A stretch of 64,000 nt of DNA, from assembly GCF_030733205.1 (NCBI RefSeq), contig NZ_JASHJL010000003.1, positions 62,001 through 126,000 on the forward strand, given 5' to 3'. The stretch's first letter is position 1; the number at the start of each line of letters is the position of its first letter. Of the stretch, positions 11,094 through 18,748 are shown piece after piece. Below the pieces are notes generated by a model. That model was not told where the DNA came from. It saw nothing but the letters and a program-made list of their open reading frames with translations, and made no database searches. This stretch comes from Mameliella sp. MMSF_3455. GTDB taxonomy: Bacteria > Pseudomonadota > Alphaproteobacteria > Rhodobacterales > Rhodobacteraceae. Made by a program: the position numbers and the translations under genes.

Positions 11094-11612
11094 TCAATGC
11101 CTCGTCCAGCCCGAACCCGGGTGATTGGGCGCCTTGTCCTTGGGAACTTCGGTGTACTCGCCTTCGATCACGTCACCTTGGCCGGAGCGGGGCCCCGGTC
11201 GGGGCCCGGCCCGCGGGTCCCGATGGACCGGCCCGCGCGGATCCGGTCCCATCTGGAACTGCGTCACATGCACCCGCCGCCGCAGCCAGGCAAAGACCGC
11301 CGCGCGCACCGGCGGCGCAAGCAGGGCGAACCCGACCGCATCGGTGAAGAACCCGGGCGTCAGCAGCAACACGCCTGATACCAGGATCATCGCGCCATGC
11401 GCCAGCGGCTCTCCGGGATCGTTCAATTCGGAAAAGCTGCGGCGCAGGTTCTCCATCGCCAGCCGCCCCTGTGCCTTGACCATCCAGGTCCCGATGATTG
11501 CCGTCAGGACGACCACGGCCAGCGTCGGCCACAGGCCGATCAGACCGCCAACCTGGATGAACAGGGCGATTTCGATCAGCGGGACCATGAGAAAGGCCAG
11601 GAACAGCCACAT
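11094..11612 (-). CDS. FxsA family membrane protein
   Basis: The 172-aa protein starts MWLFLAFLMVPLIEIALFI, followed by a GLWPTLAVVVLTAIIGTWMVKAQG segment and a third hydrophobic stretch LVSGVLLLTPGFFTDAVGFALL, the FxsA (cytoplasmic membrane) pattern. The C-terminus is a charged Pro/Gly/Arg-rich tail. I chose the ATG at 11612 because GGAGGA lies 7 bases upstream. FxsA affects F-plasmid exclusion of phage T7 in E. coli; its general role is unknown. Confidence 0.85.
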   Translation of the reverse strand: MWLFLAFLMVPLIEIALFIQVGGLIGLWPTLAVVVLTAIIGTWMVKAQGRLAMENLRRSFSELNDPGEPLAHGAMILVSGVLLLTPGFFTDAVGFALLAPPVRAAVFAWLRRRVHVTQFQMGPDPRGPVHRDPRAGPRPGPRSGQGDVIEGEYTEVPKDKAPNHPGSGWTRH

Positions 11613-11717
11613 GCGAAGATCCTCCATATCAGGGCGGGGCAGGTAGACTAACCCCAACGCCTCACCTACATAAGGATGCAAGCAAGATCTTTAAACGCTG
11701 CCTGCAAAGAGGTGCCG

Positions 11718-12380
11718 ATGAACTCTCCCATCCTCCAGCTTCTGGTCCTGGCCGGAATTGCCATCTTTCTCGTTCTGCGCTTGCGGAGCGTGTTGGGCAC
11801 CCGGGAGGGGTTCGAAAAACCGCCGGCTCCGGCGTCCAGCGACGATCGCCGCCGGTCGGCGCGCGACTTCGAGGTGATCGAAGGCGGCCCGGACCATGAC
11901 ATCATCGACCACGTCGCCGAGGACAGCGACGCCGCCAAGGCGCTCGCCGCGATGAAACGGATCGAGCCGCATTTCTCGGTGTCCGAGTTCCTCTCGGGCG
12001 CGCGGGGGGCCTATGAAATGATCCTCATGGGTTTTGAACGCGGCAATATCGAAGAGCTGCGGCCATTTCTCGCGGATGACGTCTATCAGACCTTCGCCGA
12101 GGTCGTGGAACAGCGCGAACAGCAGGGGCTGACCATCGAGGCCGAATTCATCGGCGTCCGTGAACTCACCCTGGCCGATGCCACCTTCGACGAAGGTTCG
12201 CGCCTGGCCGAGATCTCGGTCCGCTACGTCGGCGAGCTGACCTCGGTCGTGAAGAACGCCGAAGGCGAGGTGGTCGAAGGATCGCCCACCGCCGTCAAGC
12301 GTCAGAAAGACGTCTGGACCTATGCCCGCAACATGGGCAGCGATGATCCCAACTGGCAGCTTGTCGCCACGGACGAATGA
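11718..12380 (+). CDS. Tim44/TimA-domain inner-membrane protein
   Basis: The 220-aa protein has one N-terminal membrane segment (ILQLLVLAGIAIFLVLRL), a variable linker and a C-terminal Tim44-like domain of about 150 residues starting FLSGARGAYEMILMGFERG and ending in WTYARNMGSDDPNWQLV. Alphaproteobacterial Tim44-like proteins (TimA) are thought to sit in the inner membrane; the exact role is unclear. The ATG at 11718 has an AGAGGT ribosome site. The stop overlaps mltA by four bases. Confidence 0.85.
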   Translation: MNSPILQLLVLAGIAIFLVLRLRSVLGTREGFEKPPAPASSDDRRRSARDFEVIEGGPDHDIIDHVAEDSDAAKALAAMKRIEPHFSVSEFLSGARGAYEMILMGFERGNIEELRPFLADDVYQTFAEVVEQREQQGLTIEAEFIGVRELTLADATFDEGSRLAEISVRYVGELTSVVKNAEGEVVEGSPTAVKRQKDVWTYARNMGSDDPNWQLVATDE

Positions 12381-13417
12381 CGCGCCTACTCCTTGCGATC
12401 ACATTTGCGATATCCATCATGACCGGCCCCGCCTCCACAGAGACGGGGCCGCGTTACGACATCCTGGATTTTGCCGATCTGCAGGGATGGGCCGAGGACG
12501 ACCATGCCGCGGCCCTTGCCGCCTTTCTTGAAACCTGCGGCGATCTCGACGATCCGGACTGGTCCGCGCTGTGCGGACTGGCGCGTGAAACCGACGACGC
12601 GCGCGGGTTCTTTGAACTGCTGTTCCGTCCGGTCCTGATCCGCGACGGGGCGGACATGCTTTTCACCGGCTATTTCGAACCGGAACTGAACGGCGCGCCC
12701 TACCGCAGCAGCACCTACCGTTACCCGGTCTACAAGATGCCGCCAGAGGCACGCCTGCGCCGTCCCTGGCTCACCCGGCGGCAATTGCTCACCTCCGGCG
12801 TGATGGAGGGCAGGGGCCTTGAAATCGCCTGGGTCGATGATCCGGTAGAATTGTTCTTCCTGCAAATCCAGGGCTCCGGCCGCATCCGTTTTCCGGACGG
12901 GCGGGTGATCCGCGTGGGCTATGGCGGCGCCAACGGTCATCCCTACAGGTCCATCGGGCGGGAACTCGTGCGGCGCGGTGTCTATACCGCGCACCAGGTT
13001 TCGATGCAGGTGATCGCTAACTGGGTGCGGCGCAACCCGGTCGCGGGGCGGGAACTGCTTTTTCACAACGCGGCCTACGTCTTTTTCCGCGAGGTCAACG
13101 AGGTGCCGCCCGAAAAAGGCCCGCTGGGCGCGATGAACCGTTCGATCACGCCGCTGCGCTCGGTGGCCGTCGATCCCCGCTATACGCCGCTGGGCGCGCC
13201 GGTCTGGATCGAAAAGGCAGGTGCCGACCCGATGAACCGCCTTATGATCGCCCAGGACACCGGGTCTGCCATCAAGGGCGCGCAACGGGCTGATATTTTC
13301 TATGGAACGGGGGACGAGGCGGGCCGCATCGCCGGGCGGACCAAGGACGGCGGGCGCATGGTTGTCCTCATGCCCATCCAGCGCGCCTATGCGCTCTTGC
13401 CCGAAGCGGTACAATGA
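12377..13417 (+). CDS. mltA: MltA-like membrane-bound lytic murein transglycosylase
   Basis: The 346-aa protein has an N-terminal signal peptide (MTRLLLAITFAISIMTGPAS), an MltA domain with FTGYFEPELNG and LFFLQIQGSGRI, and a C-terminal 3D domain with QDTGSAIKGAQRADIFYGTG. Such enzymes cleave peptidoglycan to 1,6-anhydromuropeptides. No lipobox Cys is apparent, so it may be periplasmic rather than a lipoprotein. It sits between the Tim44 and Smr genes with overlapping stops. Confidence 0.9.
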   Translation: MTRLLLAITFAISIMTGPASTETGPRYDILDFADLQGWAEDDHAAALAAFLETCGDLDDPDWSALCGLARETDDARGFFELLFRPVLIRDGADMLFTGYFEPELNGAPYRSSTYRYPVYKMPPEARLRRPWLTRRQLLTSGVMEGRGLEIAWVDDPVELFFLQIQGSGRIRFPDGRVIRVGYGGANGHPYRSIGRELVRRGVYTAHQVSMQVIANWVRRNPVAGRELLFHNAAYVFFREVNEVPPEKGPLGAMNRSITPLRSVAVDPRYTPLGAPVWIEKAGADPMNRLMIAQDTGSAIKGAQRADIFYGTGDEAGRIAGRTKDGGRMVVLMPIQRAYALLPEAVQ

Positions 13418-14013
13418 CCCGGCGGCGCAAGCTACGACCCGAAGAGCAGGAGCTCTGGCAGCAGGTCGCCCGGACCGCAGATCCGCTGCACAAGCGGCCC
13501 GCCCGCAAGACGGACGAGGCCAAGCCCGCGCCGAAACCCCGGTCACCCGCGAAAGAGACGTCGCGCGATCCGCTGTCGCCCTTCGCGATGGGAGAGAAAT
13601 CCGCGCCGCGCACCCAGACCCATGTCTTTCCCAAGACCACGGCCGACCACCTGCATGACGCCCCGGTGCGCATGGACGCCAAGGCCTTTACCCGGCTCAA
13701 GCGCGGCAAGCTGGTGCCGGAGGCGCGCATCGACCTGCACGGGATGACTGTGGACCGGGCGCATGGCGCCCTGGCGCAGTTCATCCTGAATGCCCAGGCC
13801 CGCGGGTTTCGCCTTGTGTTGGTCATCACCGGCAAGGGCCAGCGAGAAGACCCCTATGATCCGATGCCCCGCCGCCGCGGGGTATTGAAGACACAGGTGC
13901 CGATGTGGTTGCAAATGCCTCCCTTGGCCGGGGCTGTCCTGCAGGTCTCGCAGTCGCACCGCAAACACGGCGGCGAAGGGGCCTATTACGTCTATCTCAA
14001 GCGGCGGCGGTGA
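13414..14013 (+). CDS. Smr/MutS2-domain protein
   Basis: The 199-aa protein has a charged N-terminal half and a C-terminal Smr domain with IDLHGMTVDRAHGAL, VLVITGKGQRE and LKTQVPMWL. Smr domains are nucleases or RNA-binding modules; the function of this stand-alone form is not settled. It ends the maf-to-smr strand run and overlaps mltA by four bases. Confidence 0.88.
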   Translation: MTRRRKLRPEEQELWQQVARTADPLHKRPARKTDEAKPAPKPRSPAKETSRDPLSPFAMGEKSAPRTQTHVFPKTTADHLHDAPVRMDAKAFTRLKRGKLVPEARIDLHGMTVDRAHGALAQFILNAQARGFRLVLVITGKGQREDPYDPMPRRRGVLKTQVPMWLQMPPLAGAVLQVSQSHRKHGGEGAYYVYLKRRR

Positions 14014-14050
14014 TCGGCGCGAAAGACGCGGGTTAACGATGTCTTGCCGC

Positions 14051-14096
14051 TTTGTACAAAATGCTGAAAACGGCGTACAAAACGTACGTTTTGTAC
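14051..14096. repeat. Palindromic GTACAAAA element between convergent genes
   Basis: A perfect 22-bp palindrome occupies 14075-14096, with arms GTACAAAACGT and ACGTTTTGTAC and no loop. Just before it, 14051-14060 is the smaller palindrome TTTGTACAAA. The octamer GTACAAAA thus occurs three times within 46 bp. It lies between the stop of the Smr gene and the stop of the MFS gene. It lacks a loop and a T-run, so it is not a typical terminator and looks more like a protein-binding operator. Confidence 0.75.
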
Positions 14097-14112
14097 AAAT
14101 GTCCGGGTGGTG

Positions 14113-15324
14113 TCAGAGCATCTTCCGCGCCCGCGAAACGCCCACCCACATCATCGCCGTGGCGAAGAGAAAGTAGAGCGCGACGCCGATATACTGCGTC
14201 TCGATACCGATACCGAAGTCGATCAGGAAACCGGTGATCCCCGGCCCGATGGCCGAACCGAAGACCATGACCGCCGCCGCCATCGCCTTGATCGCACCCA
14301 GGCTGCGAGTGCCGTAGAACTCGGCCCAGAAGGCATTGGGCAGGGTATGCGTGGCCCCCGTCGTCATTGCCACGAACAGCAGCCCGACCAGGGTCCAGCC
14401 CAGGCTATCCCCCAAGGCAAAGCAGAAAAATCCAATGAACATGGGCAGTTGCGACCATGGAATCAGCCGCCCTGTGCCCAGCTTGTCCAATAGTCCACCG
14501 GCCATGACCATCGCGCCGACCGCTGCCGCCGTGTAGATCGGGAACAGGGCGGTCAGCTCCAGATGGGACCATCCCTTGACCTCGGCGAAATGCACCTGCT
14601 GAAAGAAAAAGGCGGTGTTGAAGGCCGGCGGCCCCAGCAAGGCCGGCACCATGAACCAGAATAGCCAGTGTTTCAGCACCTCTGGCCGCGCCCAGTGCCT
14701 CTGCTCCATGCCCACCGAATGATCCGCCTCCGCATGGCTCTGCGGCGTCCGTTCCTTCCGCAATAGCAACAACAGAACCGGGATCGCCCCGAGGCTGACA
14801 CAGGCCACCGCCACCCAAAGCCAGCGCCAGTCCATCACCAGCATGAGTGAAACGAAACTGACCGGCAACAGCGCCTCTCCCAGCGCAAAGCCGAGGCCGG
14901 CAATCGAAAGCGCCTTGCCCCGTGTCGCCACGAACCAGCGCGACATCGAGACGACGGCCGTGTGGCTGGCCATGCCTTGGCCGCAGAAGCGCAGGGCGAA
15001 GATCACCAACGGCAGCAGGGCCGCCCAAGCGTTCAAGGCCATGAACAGGCAGGAACTTGCCAGAAATATCAATACGATGGACCCGATCACCCGGGTTCTG
15101 AACCGATCCGTCAGCGCGCCGGCCCAGACCATGACCACCGCCGAGGCGCTGGTGCCGATCGTGTAGATGCCGCCCCATTGGCCGTGGCTGAGGTCAAACC
15201 CTTCGCGGATTTCCCCCGCAAAGATCGAGATGAAGAATGTCTGGCCGAAACTCGACAAAAACGTGAGCAGTGCGCCGGCCGACAGCCAGCGGGCGTTTTC
15301 GGCGAGAAAGCGAAAGAGACTCAT
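14113..15324 (-). CDS. MFS transporter
   Basis: The 403-aa protein has about 12 hydrophobic segments and the loop 2-3 motif GALTDRFRTRVIG, which fits the major facilitator signature GxLxDRxxRR. The N-terminus reads LLTFLSSFGQTFFISIFAGEIREGFDLSHGQWGGIY in two adjoining parts, typical of MFS carriers with unknown substrate in Rhodobacterales. The substrate cannot be inferred. It is a single gene in the minus direction. Confidence 0.85.
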   Translation of the reverse strand: MSLFRFLAENARWLSAGALLTFLSSFGQTFFISIFAGEIREGFDLSHGQWGGIYTIGTSASAVVMVWAGALTDRFRTRVIGSIVLIFLASSCLFMALNAWAALLPLVIFALRFCGQGMASHTAVVSMSRWFVATRGKALSIAGLGFALGEALLPVSFVSLMLVMDWRWLWVAVACVSLGAIPVLLLLLRKERTPQSHAEADHSVGMEQRHWARPEVLKHWLFWFMVPALLGPPAFNTAFFFQQVHFAEVKGWSHLELTALFPIYTAAAVGAMVMAGGLLDKLGTGRLIPWSQLPMFIGFFCFALGDSLGWTLVGLLFVAMTTGATHTLPNAFWAEFYGTRSLGAIKAMAAAVMVFGSAIGPGITGFLIDFGIGIETQYIGVALYFLFATAMMWVGVSRARKML

Positions 15325-15382
15325 GCCCCGCCCTTATCCCGCGATGTGTGAGTAAGCGGACGCTGAACGCGTCCGCCAAAGG

Positions 15383-16501
15383 TCAGTTCGAGATGGCGTT
15401 CGCCTGGGCCGAAACGCCCAGCACCGACCCCACCAGCCTAAAGATCGTCTGGGCCGCCGTGACCGGGCTTTCGGTGGCAAGCACAGTGTCACCCGGCTGG
15501 ATCTGGAACTTGCGCGCGGCAAAGAGACCGTCGGCGCTGGTCAGGTCCAGGGTGAACACGACTTGCTGCATCTTGGGCCCGTTGCCTGCGGGGCTAATGG
15601 CCTTGACTGGATATTCCCGCAGCACGAGGACACCCTTTGGATCGGCGCGCGTATCCGACAGGCCGCCCATCATCGATACAGCCTCAAGCGCGGTGACGTA
15701 ATCCTTTGGGAAATAGATCAGGTTCTCGATCCCGCTGGCACCTAGGGCCGTAAAGCTGCGTTCGTCCTGTTCGATGACCACCGTGTCACGCGGCAAGAGA
15801 AGCGCGTTCTTGGACCCGTCCGACAGCAGTTGCGATACCGAGATCTCGTAGGTTTTCGAGCCGCGCAGCAGCCGGACACGGGGGTTGCGCAGGTCGGGCA
15901 TGACGCCGCCGGCATCCGCCAACAGGTTGAGGACCTTGTAGTTTCTCGAGGGCAGCGGGTAGGCACCGGGCTTGCCGACACCACCCACCACGTCAACCGT
16001 GTGATCGCGGCCTTGCTGCAGGATCAACTGAACCTGTGCCGAGGGCAGGATCGGTGCGAGCCGCTCTTGCACCTTGGCGCGGGCGCCGGTCGCGGTCAGT
16101 CCACGCACGCCGACCTTGTTGACATAGGGCAGGAAGATGGATCCCTGCGCGTCGACCTCGACTCCCTTGATCTCGGCAAAGCGTTCGCCGGGGCTGGTCA
16201 AAAGGGAATTGTCCTGACTGTCCCATATGATGATGTCGATCCGGTCGCCGGTCCGGATGACCGAGGAACTGCTGCCGTGGCTGGTATTCGGCCAATGGTA
16301 GTGGCCGTGCCAGCCGCTGGCGGACCATGTGGCAAGACCTGGAACGTTTTCACGCGTGACTTCGATCACCTGAAAGGTCGGCTGATCCGCATCCTTCTGG
16401 TTGAGTACCTCGGACTGGATCGCCGCGCCGCGCGGCAGGCTGCACGCCGCCAAGGCAAGGAAGGCGGCCAACAGGGTGATAACTCTTACTTTTGCAGACA
16501 C
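15383..16501 (-). CDS. Wza-like polysaccharide export lipoprotein (Poly_export/SLBB)
   Basis: From the GTG at 16501, with GGGAG 6 bases upstream, the protein is 372 aa and has a lipoprotein signal MSAKVRVITLLAAFLALAAC; a start at 16528 would add nine residues. It has a polysaccharide export domain (IRTGDRIDIIIWDSQ), SLBB repeats (GVGKPGAYPLPSRNY, EAVSMMGGLSD) and a C-terminal segment that may form the outer-membrane helix barrel. It likely exports an exopolysaccharide through the outer membrane. It diverges from the epimerase gene. Confidence 0.87.
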   Translation of the reverse strand: MSAKVRVITLLAAFLALAACSLPRGAAIQSEVLNQKDADQPTFQVIEVTRENVPGLATWSASGWHGHYHWPNTSHGSSSSVIRTGDRIDIIIWDSQDNSLLTSPGERFAEIKGVEVDAQGSIFLPYVNKVGVRGLTATGARAKVQERLAPILPSAQVQLILQQGRDHTVDVVGGVGKPGAYPLPSRNYKVLNLLADAGGVMPDLRNPRVRLLRGSKTYEISVSQLLSDGSKNALLLPRDTVVIEQDERSFTALGASGIENLIYFPKDYVTALEAVSMMGGLSDTRADPKGVLVLREYPVKAISPAGNGPKMQQVVFTLDLTSADGLFAARKFQIQPGDTVLATESPVTAAQTIFRLVGSVLGVSAQANAISN

Positions 16502-16595
16502 TCCAGTCTCCCACCCGGTGTTTGTCACTTTCTAGTGGTTCAATCCGCTGATAGACAGTTTGACGGTCGAATGAAAGCGAATTGAGGGTCAAACC

Positions 16596-17435
16596 GTGGC
16601 AGGAACACAGCAATCCCGCAAGGTCCTGCTGTTGGGTGCCAGCGGTAAACTGGGCCGAATGCTAGGCGCTTTGTGGCAATCCCAGCGCTTTACGCTGATC
16701 CCGGTATACCGTTCAGGAGGGCAGGGCGGGCTTGCCTGGAAAGTGGGCGATCCCACGCCAAAGGTTGATGACGTGTCCGCCGTGATCGCTTTCTGGGGAG
16801 TGACACCGGGACAGGGATGCAACCTGAACGATAATTCGCGGCTTGCCCTGGCTGCAATGGAACTGGGCCAGTCTTTGGGCGCCAGGATGGTGGTGCATTG
16901 TTCCAGCGGCGCGGTCTATCGGTCAGGAGACAGACCGCTTTCGGAAACCGGGCCGGCCTGTCCCATGTCGGACTATGGCCGTGCCAAACTGGCAATGGAA
17001 AAGGCGATCGAGGAGTCCGGATCTAACCCGGGGATGCGCAATGTCATCCTTCGGATCGGAAACGTGGCCGGGGCTGACAGCCTCTTTGCGAACATGCGTC
17101 CGGGCGGGCGGATCACGTTGGATCGGTTTCCGGACGGTTCCAGCCCGTCCCGCAGTTACATCAGTCCGCTTGACCTCGTGCGCCTTGTCGAGACCCTGGT
17201 CGCGGATGGTTCGGTCTCGGGCATTTACAATGTCGCCGCGCCCGTGCCCACGGCGATGGGCGACATCGCCCGCGCAGCCGGGTGCCAAATCGACTGGCGC
17301 GAGGCCCCCGACACGGCACTGCCGATGGTCTGGCTTGATACCTCGCGGTTGTCCTCGATCTTTCCCTTGCCACCGGAGGCAGCCGCGCCGGATCACCTGC
17401 TCGAAGGCGCGCGTGCCGGGGGCACATGGCCATGA
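16596..17435 (+). CDS. NAD-dependent epimerase/dehydratase family protein (extended SDR)
   Basis: The 279-aa protein starts at GTG 16596 and has the Rossmann motif LLLGASGKLGRML, a Ser-rich catalytic strand VVHCSSGAVY and a YGRAK YxxxK pair. These proteins modify nucleotide sugars. It is shorter than typical epimerases (about 310-340 aa). It overlaps the following sugar transferase by 10 bases, so both likely act on the same polysaccharide. Confidence 0.82.
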   Translation: MAGTQQSRKVLLLGASGKLGRMLGALWQSQRFTLIPVYRSGGQGGLAWKVGDPTPKVDDVSAVIAFWGVTPGQGCNLNDNSRLALAAMELGQSLGARMVVHCSSGAVYRSGDRPLSETGPACPMSDYGRAKLAMEKAIEESGSNPGMRNVILRIGNVAGADSLFANMRPGGRITLDRFPDGSSPSRSYISPLDLVRLVETLVADGSVSGIYNVAAPVPTAMGDIARAAGCQIDWREAPDTALPMVWLDTSRLSSIFPLPPEAAAPDHLLEGARAGGTWP

Positions 17436-18061
17436 GGACAAGGCGGCCACTGCTGCACGCCCTTGATTTCCTGTACGCAATCGGGATGACGGTGCTCTTG
17501 TCGCCGCTCATCGTATATGTGGCTGTCGTGGTCTGGCGCAACGATGGCTGGCCGATCATCTATCGGTCGGAGCGGATGAAGAGCCCGACCCAGTCCTTCA
17601 TGCTGTGGAAGTTCAGGACAATGAAGACCGATCCGGCCGACGCGGGCGTTACCGGCCCGTCCAAGTCCGGACGCATCACGCCGACAGGCGCCTGGCTACG
17701 GCGCAAGCGACTGGATGAGCTGCCGCAGCTCTGGAATATCCTGCGGGGGGACATGGGCTTTGTCGGTCCCCGCGCGCCCCTGCGCCGTTACGTCGAGAAA
17801 TATCCCGAGATCTATGCAGAGGTGCTGAAGGAACGGCCCGGCATCACGGGTATGGCCTCGATGGCCTATCACAAGACAGAGGAACGTCTCTTGGCGCGGA
17901 CCGAAAGCGCGGAAGAAACCGAAGAGGTCTACTGCCGTCGTTGCATTCCGCGCAAGGCCCGTCTGGACCAACTGTACGCGGCGCGGCGCAATCCCTGCAC
18001 GGATCAAAGGCTGATGTGGGCGACGGTGTTCCGGAGGGTGTCGATGCACCGGCGCCGCTGA
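17426..18061 (+). CDS. Polyprenyl-phosphate sugar-1-phosphate transferase (bacterial sugar transferase)
   Basis: The 211-aa protein has one N-terminal hydrophobic segment followed by the catalytic core of monotopic phosphoglycosyltransferases: LWKFRTMKTD, LDELPQLWNILRGDMGFVGP and ERPGITGMASM. This family (PglC/WcaJ type) starts polysaccharide repeat-unit synthesis on a lipid carrier. The short PglC-like form suits a small exopolysaccharide locus with the adjacent epimerase and Wza-like exporter. Confidence 0.88.
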   Translation: MAMRTRRPLLHALDFLYAIGMTVLLSPLIVYVAVVVWRNDGWPIIYRSERMKSPTQSFMLWKFRTMKTDPADAGVTGPSKSGRITPTGAWLRRKRLDELPQLWNILRGDMGFVGPRAPLRRYVEKYPEIYAEVLKERPGITGMASMAYHKTEERLLARTESAEETEEVYCRRCIPRKARLDQLYAARRNPCTDQRLMWATVFRRVSMHRRR

Positions 18062-18074
18062 GGATCAGCGGCGC
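18052..18074. terminator. Hairpin shared by two convergent stop codons
   Basis: A perfect 10-bp stem, GCGCCGCTGA with TCAGCGGCGC and a GGA loop, spans the stops of both the sugar transferase (+) and the YjbF-like gene (-). There is no T-run on either side. It may act as a bidirectional transcription stop or an RNA-stabilising hairpin. Confidence 0.5.
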
Positions 18075-18748
18075 AGGACCTGCGAGTTCACATAGCCGAT
18101 GTAGCTGCCCAACCAGTGCTTGCCGCTGTAGATATAGCCGTCGGAGCCCACGATATAGGCATTGGTGAAATCGGGCGACACGCCATCGGCGGCGGTACAT
18201 TTCGCCGTCACAAGCTGCCCGCTGGCGCGGACAAGACCCGCTGCAACCGGTACGGTGCCGCCTGTCGTGAGATGGCAGGTATACCTGCGTACTTCGGTCA
18301 CGTCCTCGGGCGTGAGGAAACGCTGGTCATAGCTGACCCGGCCCTGACGGCGCGCCTTGACGTAGGAAATCAGCTGATCCTCTTCCGAGGACATAAGGTC
18401 ACCGCCGAGGCCACGGGTCGAGGTGATCATGCCATCACGCAGGACAATCACCTGACGGGCCGAGTTGCCGTAGGTCTGGTAGGGACCATTGCGCTGGATA
18501 TCCTGCAGGAGAACCTGAGCCTTGTCGCGCCCTTCCAGCTCAAAGAGGTAGACGGATTCCGTCGTGGACCCAAGCGCTTTGGCGATCTGCTGCGGTGTCA
18601 GCGGCTTGGGGGCTTCCTTCTTGGAAAAGAGTGCCTTGGGCGCCTGCTTGAGCAGTGCCGTGGTGTCCTTGTTTGCGTTGCCGCAGGAAACCAGGGCCAA
18701 GGCCGCCGTCAGGGCCAGGCCGATGCGTGTAATGCTGCGCCGGGTCAT
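18065..18748 (-). CDS. YjbF/GfcB-like exopolysaccharide lipoprotein
   Basis: The 227-aa protein has a lipoprotein signal ending ALALVSCGNANKD, and its ATG at 18748 overlaps the stop of the upstream YjbH-like gene by four bases. The body (LGSTTESVYLFELEGR, GLGGDLMSSEEDQL, YTCHL) fits YjbF/GfcB proteins, which accompany YjbH/GfcD in exopolysaccharide production. The identification rests on pairing with YjbH as much as on sequence. Confidence 0.78.
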   Translation of the reverse strand: MTRRSITRIGLALTAALALVSCGNANKDTTALLKQAPKALFSKKEAPKPLTPQQIAKALGSTTESVYLFELEGRDKAQVLLQDIQRNGPYQTYGNSARQVIVLRDGMITSTRGLGGDLMSSEEDQLISYVKARRQGRVSYDQRFLTPEDVTEVRRYTCHLTTGGTVPVAAGLVRASGQLVTAKCTAADGVSPDFTNAYIVGSDGYIYSGKHWLGSYIGYVNSQVLRR

